Source: Streptomyces formicae
Lineage (GTDB): Bacteria > Actinomycetota > Actinomycetes > Streptomycetales > Streptomycetaceae
DNA length: 64,000 nt
Assembly: GCF_022647665.1 (NCBI RefSeq)
Contig: NZ_CP071872.1
Location: 6,138,001 to 6,202,000 of the forward strand
Direction of reading: 5' to 3'
The notes under the pieces: generated by a model
Seen by the model: only the letters and a program-made list of their open reading frames with translations
The model's database searches: none
Told to the model about the DNA's origin: nothing
Program-made: the position numbers and the translations under genes
Part shown: in pieces, positions 15,980 through 26,754 of the stretch
Layout of the letters: every line of letters begins with the position of its first letter
Numbering within the stretch: the stretch's first letter is position 1

Positions 15980-18207
15980 CGCACACCGCCGGACCCGACG
16001 TCGCAGCCCCACCCGACGTCGCAACCGAAGCCGACAGCGCAACCGAAGCCGTCGCCCGGCCTGCCGCTCAACGCGCCGCCGAACCTGCCGCTCGACCCGA
16101 AGGCGAACCTGCCGCTCGACCCGACGCCGGACCCGCCGCTCGACCCGACGCCGTCTTCGCCGATGCGGGACACCTGTGGGTGCGGCTTCACGCGGTCGAG
16201 GAGCGGGTACGGCGCGCGGTGGCGGTCCGCCGCACCGCCGACCCCGACCCCGACGACCCGTACCGGGGCCAGTACCTCACCCCCGAGGCGGCGGCCCGCA
16301 TCCTGGACGAGCCGGGCGGCCTCGACGTACCCGCCCACGAGCCCCGGCACCCACCGGCCGGTTCCGTACTCGACGGCCTCGCCGGGCGGTTCGGCCTGTC
16401 CCCGCTGGACCTGGACCTGCTCCTGGTCGCGGTGGCACCCGACCTGGATGCGCGGTTCGAACGGCTCTACGGCTATCTCAACGACGATCTGACGCGCCGC
16501 CGACCCACGCTCGGGCTCGCCCTGGAGCTGTGCGGGCTCGCCGGGGCGGCATCCGCCCGTTTCCGGCTCGCCCCCGGAGCGCCGCTGGTCGCGGGTGGCC
16601 TGGTGGAGGTCACCGAGCCGGAACGGCCGCCCCTGTCCCGCGTCCTGGCGGTCCCCGACCGGGTCACCGGACACCTCCTCGGCAGCGCGCAGCCCGACGC
16701 CCGGCTCGCCGGAGTGCTCGGCGAGGCCCACGAGGACCCGACCGCCGCGGCGGCGGAGGTCCACCGGACGGCGGCCGCGGCCGGGACCGGCGCCGGCCTC
16801 GTCCACCTGCGCAGCCGCGGCGGTGACGCCGAGGGGCTGGCCGTCGCCGCCCTGCGCGCGGCCGGGCTGCGCCCGCTCGTCCTGGACGCGGTGGCGCTCG
16901 CCCGGCGCTCCGGCGACATGCCGGAGCTCGCCCGGGTGGCCGCCCTCGAAGCCCGCCTGACCGGGGGCGGAGTCGTCCTCGGGCCCCTGGAGGCGCTCCC
17001 CGCGGAACCCGTCGAACGGGCCCGTGCGCTGGGGGTGTTGTGCGCGGCGCTGCGAGGGATCCCGCTGTTCACGCACGGCACCCTCGGCTGGGACCCGGCG
17101 TGGGCCGCCGACACCCCCGTCGTCCTGACCGTGCCGGCGCCGTCCCCCGAGCGGCAGGCCGCGCGCTGGCGGCACGCCCTCGACCGGGCCGCCGGTGAAG
17201 GCTCCGTGACCGGCGACGCCGAGGCGCTCGCCGGGGCGGTCGCCGCGCACCGCCTGGACTCCGGGCAGTTGCGCCGCGCCGCCGACGCGGCGGTGCGCAC
17301 GGCCGCCCTCGACGGCCGCCCGGTCGGCCCCGACGACCTGCGAACCGCCGTGCGTGCCCAGAACGGCGCGGGGCTCGACCGGCTCGCCCGCCGGGTGGAG
17401 CCGGGCGTCGGCTGGGACGACCTGGTGCTCCCGCCCACCACCCACCGTCGGCTGCGCGAACTCGCGCTGCGCGCCCGCCACCGCGAGCAGGTGCTCGGGC
17501 AGTGGGGGATGCGGCCCGGCGGCGGCCGGGGGCGCGGCGTGATCGCCCTGTTCGCCGGTGAGTCGGGCACCGGCAAGACCATGTCCGCCGAGGTCGTCGC
17601 GGCGGACCTGGGCATGGACCTGTACGTGGTGGATCTGTCCACGGTCGTCGACAAGTACGTCGGGGAGACCGAGAAGAACCTGGAGCGGATCTTCACCGAG
17701 GCGTCGGCGGTCAACGCCGTGCTGCTCTTCGACGAGGCCGACGCGATCTTCGGCAAGCGCTCGGAGGTGAAGGACGCGCACGACCGGCACGCCAACATCG
17801 AGTCGGCGTACCTGCTCCAGCGCATGGAGTCGTTCGACGGGATCGCGGTGCTGACCACCAACCTGCGGGCCAACCTGGACGAGGCGTTCACACGCCGCCT
17901 GGACGTGGTGGCGGACTTCCCGGTGCCCGACGCCGGCCGGCGCCTCGCCCTGTGGGAGCGGTGTCTGGGCGACCGGCTGCCCCGCGCCGACGACCTGGAC
18001 CTCGGCTTCTGCGCGGACCGCTTCGAACTGGCCGGCGGCTCGATCCGGGCCTGCGCGGTGACCGCGGCCTACCTCGCGGCGGAGGCCGGCAGACCGCTCA
18101 CCATGCGGCAGGTGGTGACGGCGGTCGTGCAGGAGTACCGCAAGCTCGGACGGCTGGTCCTGGAGGGCGAGTTCGGCCCGTACCTGGCGGAGGTCACCGA
18201 CGCCTGA
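15976..18207 (+). CDS. cis15: CIS AAA+ ATPase (Pvc15-type)
   Basis: A 743-residue AAA+ ATPase of the type found in every Afp/PVC-like cluster and thought to assist assembly or cargo loading. Walker A GESGTGKT is at about 528-535, Walker B LLFDEADAIFGKR at about 584-596, with a TRRLD sensor/arginine-finger region after TTNLRANLDEAF. The N-terminal 450 residues form a degenerate first ATPase-like region as in homologues. The extreme N-terminus is a Pro/Ala-rich tail with an 8-residue repeat (EPAARPEG, EPAARPDA, GPAARPDA; DNA 16084-16155). GTG start overlaps cis16. It is convergent with the effector gene. Confidence 0.93.
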   Translation: MTHTAGPDVAAPPDVATEADSATEAVARPAAQRAAEPAARPEGEPAARPDAGPAARPDAVFADAGHLWVRLHAVEERVRRAVAVRRTADPDPDDPYRGQYLTPEAAARILDEPGGLDVPAHEPRHPPAGSVLDGLAGRFGLSPLDLDLLLVAVAPDLDARFERLYGYLNDDLTRRRPTLGLALELCGLAGAASARFRLAPGAPLVAGGLVEVTEPERPPLSRVLAVPDRVTGHLLGSAQPDARLAGVLGEAHEDPTAAAAEVHRTAAAAGTGAGLVHLRSRGGDAEGLAVAALRAAGLRPLVLDAVALARRSGDMPELARVAALEARLTGGGVVLGPLEALPAEPVERARALGVLCAALRGIPLFTHGTLGWDPAWAADTPVVLTVPAPSPERQAARWRHALDRAAGEGSVTGDAEALAGAVAAHRLDSGQLRRAADAAVRTAALDGRPVGPDDLRTAVRAQNGAGLDRLARRVEPGVGWDDLVLPPTTHRRLRELALRARHREQVLGQWGMRPGGGRGRGVIALFAGESGTGKTMSAEVVAADLGMDLYVVDLSTVVDKYVGETEKNLERIFTEASAVNAVLLFDEADAIFGKRSEVKDAHDRHANIESAYLLQRMESFDGIAVLTTNLRANLDEAFTRRLDVVADFPVPDAGRRLALWERCLGDRLPRADDLDLGFCADRFELAGGSIRACAVTAAYLAAEAGRPLTMRQVVTAVVQEYRKLGRLVLEGEFGPYLAEVTDA

Positions 18208-18391
18208 GGGGCGGGCCCGTGGCCCGCTCCGGTCGGTCACGTGGTGGGTCGCCGGGCGGAGCGGCCGTTCGCGTGAGCGTGCGCCGTCCGGTGTGCGGTG
18301 AGCGGTGAGCAGTGAGCGGCTGAAGCAGAAGGCCGAGGCCCAGGCCGTGGACTCGCATCCCGGCCGCGCCTTCACGGGTGAGGGGCGAGAG

Positions 18392-20232
18392 TCAGGGCCT
18401 CGTCCCCTGGACCTTCCTGAACATCTCGAAGATGGCGGCTGCGACCGGCAGCCACTCCTCCGGGGGACCTGGCCGGGCAGGCGGCGAAGTTCGACCTGCA
18501 CCAGCTCCGCCGCACCGGGCACGTGCCCGGGGTCGAGCCGATGGTGCTGGCCCATGGCCGGGGAGCTGGCCTTCATCCCCTCGGTCACCGTGCTTCCGCC
18601 ACCCGCGGACATCAGGTCCGGGCCACCGGAGGCAATGCTGTCCAGCCACTGCCTGCGCTGCGGCCCGCGGGACTTCGCACTGTCTCCCGCACCATGGTCG
18701 GCGAAGCCCTCCTTGTAGACGGGGTCGTCCGGTGCTAGGCCGGCCACTGCGAGAATGCGGGCAGGGTCGAAGGCGGACTTCGCTTCCTCGGGCAGTGCCT
18801 CGTACATTGCGGAGAAGCTCATGCGGCTCATCAGGGGCAGGAAGTACTTCGCCTGATCCTGCCGTCCGGACTGCTGGGCACCGGCCAGCAGATACGAGAA
18901 CACCAGGGCCAGGAGCCCCTTGAGTTCGCCCGTTCCGGATGACTGCAGGTCCGTGACGTACTTGTCGGCGAACGACTGGGCATCCGTGAGGATCGCCGCG
19001 TCCCGCTTCGGGTTGGCGCCGCCCAGCGTGGTCGTGTCCGCGCGCTTCTCCGGATCCTCCCCCAGGATCGCCACATCCTCAGGGTTCGACGGGGATTTGA
19101 GGGGGAGTTCCTCGCTCACCACCGCCTTGAACAGGGCGAGCATCTTCTCCAGGCCGACGCCCCCGGTCGCCTGCGGTTTCGCCAGTGGCGGGTACAGACG
19201 GTCCGCGCCGGGCACGTACACATCGTTTCCGTTGTGCTGGTGGGTCGTGCCTTCCTCCGACAGGACCTCGCGCAGCTCCGCGTTCCCGTCCATGAGGCTC
19301 GCCAACTTCGCCGAGGTATGGAGCTGTCCGAACGCGTTGGCCATCTCGCTGACCGCCTTGCTCATCCTCTCCAGTTCCGGGGCGTCGCCCTCTTCCTCGA
19401 AAGGAACCGTCACGAACTCCAGAGCGCTGGCGTCGGGAGTGATGTACCAGTCACCCGAAGCGGCCTCGAAGACCTTCTCGTTCTTGGAGATCACCGGCTT
19501 TTCGCCGGCCCGTACCAACATATTGGTCTCGAACTCGAATCCGACCTTCCGCTGGATTTCAACGGCTCCGTCGACCGCGGGGGCGCGGTGTGTCGCGGCG
19601 AGCGCGCGGTCCGAGTCCCGCTGGACCGGGGCCGGGGCGGCCATCGCCGCGACCGAAACCGCCTCCGCCTCCCGCTCCGCGTGATCGTTCTTGTCGGAGA
19701 CCCTCAGACCGTTCCCCATGTCGGTGCCAGGTACCGGCCCTTGCCGTTGCTGGCGGACATGATGCAGTTCGTGCGCCAGGACCTGCGGCCTGGAGACGTC
19801 TCCGACGACGTGGTCCCCTGAGGTGAACGCTGTCGCGCCGATGGACCGGGCCACTTCGATGTCGCGCGGGGAGTCATGGACGGACACCGATCGGAAGGTG
19901 CCCGCGGGAGCCCCCAGCCGGCCTTCCATCTCCGACACGACCGGTTCCGGAAGCGAGCGGCCCCGGGACCGGAGCACGTCATGGACCGCGGAGCGCTGGA
20001 CCGGATCGGTGTGCTCCCCCTGGCCGGAACCCGCGTCGTGCCGGTGCGCGTCCCGCTGCAGCATGTGGGTCACCGCCGCGTTGCCGGCGCTGCGCTGAAG
20101 GGCGTGGATCGCGGCCGGCGTGATGCCGCCCTTGGCAAGTACCGCCGGGCTCGGGGCTGTCGACACAGCGCGGGACGCGGGACGGTGCGGCTTGTCCGCG
20201 CCAGGTGCCTTGCCGACGTCTCGCACGCGCAT
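18392..20232 (-). CDS. DUF4157 metallopeptidase-domain CIS effector candidate, frameshifted near its end
   Basis: About 613 residues after restoring one base. Residues 1-100 carry hydrophobic-QR motifs (ALQRSAGNAAV, MLQRD, PVQRSA). Residues 100-170 are a DUF4157 domain with HELHH at 154-158 and a possible third ligand in HAEREAE (184-190). A separate domain from about 229 begins GFEFETN and has TPDASALEFVT, which recalls the start of amidoligase-like folds (weak). DUF4157 heads many proteins encoded in CIS loci and is considered an effector mark. The frame is lost in a run of five G at 18462-18466: one more base restores PEEWLPVAAAIFEMFRK and a TGA at 18392. Uncorrected, the frame has no stop until 15877. 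ATG at 20232 has GGGAAGG upstream. Encoded opposite to the CIS genes. Confidence 0.8.
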
Positions 20233-20583
20233 GAAGCGATCCTTCCCAAGAAGCCGAGGAGTGTCCTCCTCATACAGATGGAGCCGGCGGCACGGCCGGA
20301 AGGGAAACGAGGGGCTTTGCGGACGTCTGCACCTGCTGCCTCCTCGTCGGCGGACCTCTGCCGCGGTCCCCCAGGGGACCGCACGGACGGGCGGGGCGTC
20401 CAGGTCCGCGGGGGCAGCGCGAGGGCAGGGGTGGGCGACACCCGGACGGTCAGCGCGGGGAGTCCGGAAAGGCAGCGATCTTGCCCCCCGCCAGGGCCGC
20501 GGGTCCCTGTCCCCGTGGCGGACCCGCCGCGAAGACTCGGCCTGGACACAGGTGACTGATCCGCAGGACGCGAAGGAGCGAGC
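20233..20583. promoter_or_regulatory. Divergent region between effector and sheath genes
   Basis: This 351-bp gap should carry the effector promoter (minus) and the promoter of the sheath-tube operon (plus). The sheath ribosome binding site GAAGGAG is at its right end. No convincing -10/-35 pair or strong dyad was found by eye, and no small gene is supported. Confidence 0.5.
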
Positions 20584-22134
<1,551 letters not shown>

Positions 22135-22146
<12 letters not shown>

Positions 22147-22193
22147 CGATCGACGTGTGACGAGTGACGAGTGACGAGACCGTCGACGAGTGA
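22135..22193. repeat. Tandem GTGACGA repeat after the sheath stop
   Basis: The end of the sheath gene (codons for Ile-Asp-Glu-stop) is echoed four to five times as ATCGACG and GTGACGA units, filling the gap before the tube gene. It looks like repeated local duplication of the stop region. Confidence 0.75.
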
Positions 22194-22227
22194 CCCGCGG
22201 ATCCGCAAAGAAAGGTGACAGACAGTC

Positions 22228-22668
22228 ATGGCAACGGGCGATGCTCTTTCCACCCACGTCTTCGGCGTGCAGCTCGGCGGCTACCTGGTCGAGTCGATCC
22301 AGGAGATCAGCGGGCTGACCGTCGAGGAGGAGGTCGTCGAGGTCAAACAGGTCAGCGCGGACGGCAAGCAGATCATCCGCAAGCAGCCCGGCGCCCGGCA
22401 GGCCGGTGAGATCACGATCACCCGGGGACTCGACCAGAGCAGCGAGTTCACCAACTGGATCAAGGAGACCCTGAACAACGGCGCCGTGAACTCCGCGCGG
22501 CAGAACCTCACCATCGAGATCAAGGACTCCGAGGGCACCACGGTCCGCCGCATCCAGCTGATGCAGGGCTGGGCCTCCAAGTGGGAGGGCCCGTCCCTGA
22601 AGGCGGGCGAGTCGTCCCCGGCCACCGAGTCCGTCACGATCGTGTTCGAGGAGATCGTCGTCGAATGA
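22228..22668 (+). CDS. cis1: CIS inner tube protein
   Basis: A 146-residue T4 gp19-family tube protein that stacks in hexameric rings inside the sheath. Recognisable segments are FGVQLGGYLVESIQEISGL, IIRKQPGARQAGEITITRGL and IQLMQGWASKWEGPSLKA. The spacing of the tube gene directly after the sheath is the normal CIS order. A second member of the same family is encoded at 26755. AAAGAAAGG lies 13-20 bp upstream of the ATG. The stop overlaps the next gene (ATGA), suggesting coupled translation with the putative chaperone. Confidence 0.95.
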   Translation: MATGDALSTHVFGVQLGGYLVESIQEISGLTVEEEVVEVKQVSADGKQIIRKQPGARQAGEITITRGLDQSSEFTNWIKETLNNGAVNSARQNLTIEIKDSEGTTVRRIQLMQGWASKWEGPSLKAGESSPATESVTIVFEEIVVE

Positions 22669-23162
22669 GGCGCCGTACGGTGACCGCGGGCAACCTGGAG
22701 GAGATCCTCCAGGCGACGGCGCCCGCCCCGGCGGCGGAGCAGGCGGCGGCCACCCCCGCCGCAGCCCCGCCGCGCCGGGAGGAGCAGCACGGGCTGCGCA
22801 CCGAGTTCGAGTTCGAGCTCCCGCGCGGGTACGTGGACGAGGCCGGCACGGTGCACCGCCACGGCGCGATGCGCCTGGCCACCGCCCGTGACGAGCTGCG
22901 GCCCCAGATCGACCTGCGGGTCAAGGAGAACCCGGCGTACCTGAGCGTGGTGCTGCTGAGCCAGGTGATCACCCGGATCGGCACCATCACCGACGTGCAC
23001 GCCGGGATCGTGGAGCGGATGTACGCGACCGACGTCGCCTTCCTCCAGGACTTCTACCGCCGCGTCAACAGCGAGGGCCACACCCGCGCGGCGGTCACCT
23101 GCCCCCACTGCGAGGGCGGCTTCGAGGTCGACCTCTCGGGTGGGCGCCTGGGGGAATCGTGA
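22665..23162 (+). CDS. Tail-assembly-chaperone-like CIS protein with CxxC
   Basis: A 165-residue protein. The first 45 residues are Ala/Pro-rich and disordered; a beta-helical domain follows (FEFELPRGYVDEAGTVHRHG, ITRIGTITDVHAGIVERM) and the end has a CPHC motif (AVTCPHCEGGFEVDLSGG) that may bind zinc, though only one CxxC pair is visible. The gene lies between tube and tape-measure-position genes, where contractile phages encode tail assembly chaperones. ATG at 22665 is chosen because it overlaps the tube stop; the longer frame upstream runs inside the tube gene. Its stop overlaps the DUF6760 start. Confidence 0.8.
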   Translation: MRRRTVTAGNLEEILQATAPAPAAEQAAATPAAAPPRREEQHGLRTEFEFELPRGYVDEAGTVHRHGAMRLATARDELRPQIDLRVKENPAYLSVVLLSQVITRIGTITDVHAGIVERMYATDVAFLQDFYRRVNSEGHTRAAVTCPHCEGGFEVDLSGGRLGES

Positions 23163-23317
23163 CGTACGCCCTTCCCCGGCTCCGGGAGGAGATCGCGTAC
23201 ATCGCCTACCACTTCCACTGGCAGCGCGAGGAGATCCTCGACCTGACCCACGGCGAACGCCGGCAGTGGGTGACCGAGATCGCCCGTATCAACACCCGTG
23301 TGAACGAAGGCGGTTGA
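23159..23317 (+). CDS. DUF6760-type small CIS protein (52 aa)
   Basis: A 52-residue protein translated from GTG at 23159, overlapping the previous stop by 4 bp. It is almost entirely helical, with LREEIAYIAYHFHW and LTHGERRQWVTEI segments; this matches the small DUF6760 family found in CIS and phage-tail loci and resembles the second frame of tail assembly chaperones (the HWxxxEILxLTxxER pattern of gpGT-like proteins). The stop is at 23315-23317, five bases before the next ATG. Function inferred from position only. Confidence 0.8.
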   Translation: MTYALPRLREEIAYIAYHFHWQREEILDLTHGERRQWVTEIARINTRVNEGG

Positions 23318-23321
23318 GCAG

Positions 23322-26300
23322 ATGGCATGGCGGGACAGACTGCGCCGCCGGGCCACCGGCCGCCCGGACGCCGCGGAGCGTCCGAGGCGCACGGAGCGCC
23401 CCGGCGCGGGAGCGGGCGGTCCTGTGGCGGGCGGCCCGCCCGGTTCCGTGGCAGGCAATCCGTCCGGCTTCGTGGCGGGCAGTCCGTCCGGTTCCGTGGC
23501 GGGCGGTCCGTCCGGCGACGGCCCGGACCGCAGCGCGCCCGGCGCCCCGGGTCCCACCGTGCCCGGCGACTGGGACGGCGGCTGGCGCCGCACCGCACCG
23601 CTGGAACTCACCGTGGCCCGCGCCCCGCTCGGCGTCAGCGACGGTCTCGCCTTCCGCGCGGGCCTCGCCGCCTGGCAGAACCCGTCGTTCGACACCGGCC
23701 TCGGCCACGCCCTGTTGCCCACCGCCCCGACCGGCCTGGTCCGCGGCGTCACCCGCCCGGCCACCCCCCAGCCCATCCTCACCGGCGGGGGGCCGCTGCT
23801 GCTCCGAGCACTGCGCCCGGAGGGGACGGAGAGCCCACCGGGCGGTACGGCGGATGCCGGGATCCCGGACGACGCGGACCGTTCGCCGGCCGCCCTGGCA
23901 CCGCAGGTCTCCCGCCGAACGCGGCCGGGGGCACGGCAGTCGGGCCCGTCCGGCCCGGCGCCGTCCACCGCACGGCCTTCCCGTAGCGGCTCCGGCGGCG
24001 CGGGCGCGGCGGGCGCGGGCGCGGCGGGCGCGGGAGCAGGGCCGGGGCCCGTGGTGGCGCGTACCGGCGACAACAGCACTGCGGGCAAGGGTGGTTCGGG
24101 CGGTGCTCCTCGGACCCGCGGCATCACATCCGCGGACTCCCCCGCCGTGCTGTCCCCGACGCCTCCCTCTGCCTCTGTCCAACGGGCCGCGGAGCCGGGC
24201 ACCGGCCCGGTCGTGACGCCCTCCGACACCGGCCGCCGACCGGCCGCGCCGAGGATTCCGCTGGTACGACGTGTGTCGGTGGTCCCGGGCGCAGCCGCCT
24301 ACGAGGCCGTGGCACGGCGCACTTCCGGCGGGCCCGCCTCGGAGACACGGTCCGGCGCGACCAGGCCGGACTCCGGGCGCGCGTCCCGGCCGCTGGCCGG
24401 TTCCGGGGGCCGTACGCCGCCCAGCCCCGCCGTCCAGCGCACCACGGCAGGACCCACCGGTCCGCAGTCCGCCCGGACAGGCGGGCGGCAGGAGGCATCC
24501 CGCACTTCCGGTGCCGAGACGTCCCGTCCCGATACCCAGCGCGCCGCAGCGGGAAAGACCGAGCCGCAGTCCGCCCGGGCACACAGGCAGACGGAGCCGT
24601 CCCGCACGACTGGCGCCGACACGTCCCGTCCCGATGCCCCACGCACCCCTCCGGTGAAGACCGGACCGCAGTCCGCCCGGACGGGCGGGCAGGCGGAGGC
24701 ATCCCGTACGACCGGCGCCGACACGTCCCGTCCCGATGCCCCACGCACCCCTGCCGCAAGGACCGAGCCGCAGTCCGCCCGGACACACAGGCAGCCGGAG
24801 GCATCCCGTACGACCGGCGCCGACGCGTCCCGCGCGACCGTCCGACTACGGCCGGTGGGGCCTTCGCTGACCGTCGCCCGGCGCCCCGCCGGACCGGCGC
24901 GCCGCGTCCCCGCCCTGCGGCCCGCCGCCGCCCCGGCACCCGACGACGGCACAACCCCTGATGCACCCGGCGCCGGCCCCGCCGCCACCACGACCGCACC
25001 GGCCGGGACGAAGGCGCGCTCCGCCGCCCCCGCACAGCGCGCCGCCACACGCGCGGGAAGCCGAGCACCCCTCGGCGCCCCGCTCGGCGAACTTCCCTCC
25101 ACGGCCGCACCGTTGGCGGACGGCACCTCCGTCCCGCACCCCCCGCCCGGCGCCGGAACCGGGTCCGGTCCGGCCCTGCCCGTCGTGCAGCGCCACGCGG
25201 ACGGCACGGCCGGCGCCCCGGACGGCCCCGCCGCATCGGCCGACGTCCCGCGTCGGACCCCCGGCTCCGGCCGCTCGGGGGCACGCGCGCGCGGCGGCCT
25301 GGGCGCGCCGTTGCCCGCACTGCCGCCGAGCGCCGACCTGCCCGGTTCCGCCGCGTCCGGCGCCCGCGCCTCCCGCAGGGCGTCCGGACCGGACGTCCAG
25401 CGCGCTCCGGCACGCCAGGACCGGACGCCCACCGATGCCGTACCGCGCACCGCACCCCTCGCGCCAGAAGGTACGAGTGGAGGCGGAGCGGACGCGCCGC
25501 TGCTGGGGGCGGGCGACGTCCAGCGCCGCCTCGCAGACCGCTCCTCCACCGGGGGCACCGCGGACTCCGGCCCGACGGACACAGACCACGGAAACGGGCC
25601 CGCCACGCCACTGGTGACGCCGCCCCCGGCCGCCGCGCCCCAACGCCCGGCACCGGAAGGCGCCATGGGCACGGTAGGTCCGACAGGCCCGGCAGGCTCG
25701 GCGGACTCGGCAGGAGCCGCCCGCCCGGTCGTCGTCGCCCGGGTCACGGCCGACGGCACCGGAGGCGCCAGGCCCCTCGGCGCAGCCGACCCGCGCCGTC
25801 TCACCGTGACCCGCCCCGGAGCACACTCCGCCCCGGCGGCACCCCGCGCCCTCGCGCTGCTCGCCGCGCGCCCGCTCCCCCTGAACACCCGGGCCCCGGA
25901 AGGCGTGGCACCGCCTGCCGCCTCCCGCTCCGGCGGCCGCCCTGTGGTGGCGGCGCGCTGGCCCGGCGCACCAACTGCCCCCCAGGCCGCCGCCCAGACC
26001 GCCCTCGCGCGGCCGACGCCACAGGTCCAGCGGGCCGCGGCCGCGCACCCCGGACCGGAGGACCCGGGCGTACGAAGGTCGTCCGGCTCCCCGGGCTCCG
26101 TCCAGCGCGTCCCAGTCGTCCGGCCCACACCGCCGCACCAGGGGACGCCCGGGGCGATCGCCCCGGCCGCCGCCGTACCGGCACGGTCCCTGCCGATGAG
26201 CGCCCCGCCGGTGACCGCCCCGACGGCACCGACGGCACCGACGCTCACGGACCGCCCGTCGGCCACGTCGGCATCGGCAGCGGCAGCGGCACCGGCACCG

Positions 26301-26678
26301 GCACCGGCACCGGCACCGGTGGGGGCCGTCCCCGTGGTCAGGCCCAGGACCGCGACGCCAGGCCCCGGACCGGCAAGAGATAGCAGGACCGGCCGGGCGG
26401 CACCCGCGGTCCAGCGTGACGTGACCGGCGCCGCCGGTACCGCCGTGCCCACGGGCGTACCGGCCAAGACGGCGCCGGCGCGCGGCCGGCCACGGTCGGT
26501 CTCCGCGCCCCCCGCCCCCGAAAAGGGCGCGGCCCGGCGTGCCGAGACACCGCAGGACCCCGGCGTCGACCTGGACGACCTGGCGCGCCGCCTGCTCGAC
26601 CCGGTGGCCCGGCTGCTGCGCACCGAGCTGCGGCGCGGCCGGGACCGTATGGGCCGCCCTTACGACGGACGCCGCTGA
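23322..26678 (+). CDS. Very long Pro/Ala/Arg-rich disordered protein in the tape-measure position
   Basis: A 1118-residue protein. The first 160 residues include a folded-looking segment (LELTVARAPLGVSDGLAFRAGLAAWQ split around GVSDG). Residues about 165-1070 are low-complexity Pro/Ala/Arg/Thr/Gly. Four 34-residue tandem repeats lie at residues 372-507, and short hydrophobic-QR motifs (SVQRA, AVQRT, VVQRH, DVQRA, DVQRR, QVQRA, SVQRV, AVQRD) recur every 60-150 residues. The C-terminus is a conserved-looking helix (DLDDLARRLLDPVARLL). Gene order (tube, chaperone-like, this, second tube, LysM) is that of a tape measure, but the composition is very different from helical phage tape measures. Whether it sets length or is a linker or cargo protein is unknown. 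Confidence 0.8.
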   Translation: MAWRDRLRRRATGRPDAAERPRRTERPGAGAGGPVAGGPPGSVAGNPSGFVAGSPSGSVAGGPSGDGPDRSAPGAPGPTVPGDWDGGWRRTAPLELTVARAPLGVSDGLAFRAGLAAWQNPSFDTGLGHALLPTAPTGLVRGVTRPATPQPILTGGGPLLLRALRPEGTESPPGGTADAGIPDDADRSPAALAPQVSRRTRPGARQSGPSGPAPSTARPSRSGSGGAGAAGAGAAGAGAGPGPVVARTGDNSTAGKGGSGGAPRTRGITSADSPAVLSPTPPSASVQRAAEPGTGPVVTPSDTGRRPAAPRIPLVRRVSVVPGAAAYEAVARRTSGGPASETRSGATRPDSGRASRPLAGSGGRTPPSPAVQRTTAGPTGPQSARTGGRQEASRTSGAETSRPDTQRAAAGKTEPQSARAHRQTEPSRTTGADTSRPDAPRTPPVKTGPQSARTGGQAEASRTTGADTSRPDAPRTPAARTEPQSARTHRQPEASRTTGADASRATVRLRPVGPSLTVARRPAGPARRVPALRPAAAPAPDDGTTPDAPGAGPAATTTAPAGTKARSAAPAQRAATRAGSRAPLGAPLGELPSTAAPLADGTSVPHPPPGAGTGSGPALPVVQRHADGTAGAPDGPAASADVPRRTPGSGRSGARARGGLGAPLPALPPSADLPGSAASGARASRRASGPDVQRAPARQDRTPTDAVPRTAPLAPEGTSGGGADAPLLGAGDVQRRLADRSSTGGTADSGPTDTDHGNGPATPLVTPPPAAAPQRPAPEGAMGTVGPTGPAGSADSAGAARPVVVARVTADGTGGARPLGAADPRRLTVTRPGAHSAPAAPRALALLAARPLPLNTRAPEGVAPPAASRSGGRPVVAARWPGAPTAPQAAAQTALARPTPQVQRAAAAHPGPEDPGVRRSSGSPGSVQRVPVVRPTPPHQGTPGAIAPAAAVPARSLPMSAPPVTAPTAPTAPTLTDRPSATSASAAAAAPAPAPAPAPVGAVPVVRPRTATPGPGPARDSRTGRAAPAVQRDVTGAAGTAVPTGVPAKTAPARGRPRSVSAPPAPEKGAARRAETPQDPGVDLDDLARRLLDPVARLLRTELRRGRDRMGRPYDGRR
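24435..24842. repeat. Four in-frame 102-bp tandem repeats
   Basis: Four diverged copies of a 102-bp unit, each encoding a 34-residue stretch with the core PQSARTG-Q-EASRTTGADTSRPD. They are internal to the disordered CIS protein and preserve its frame, so the repeat number can change length without breaking the gene. Confidence 0.85.
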
Positions 26679-26684
26679 AGGCAC

Positions 26685-26733
26685 CGAACGAACGAGGCGA
26701 ACGAGGCGAACGAGGGTACGGAACGAACGAGGC
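26685..26733. repeat. GAACGAGGC-type tandem repeat
   Basis: Units close to GGCGAACGA and GAACGAAC are repeated about five times between the disordered-protein stop and the second tube gene. Confidence 0.7.
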
Positions 26734-26754
26734 CATGAAACGGATGACGGACGC

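Noticed and set aside
18305..18718. Plus-strand open frames after cis15
   Set aside because: They are antisense to the end of the effector gene, whose conserved reading is on the minus strand.
24299..26623. Long minus-strand frames in the disordered-protein gene
   Set aside because: GC-rich low-complexity DNA leaves all frames open; the plus frame has the ribosome binding site, repeats in phase and correct operon spacing.
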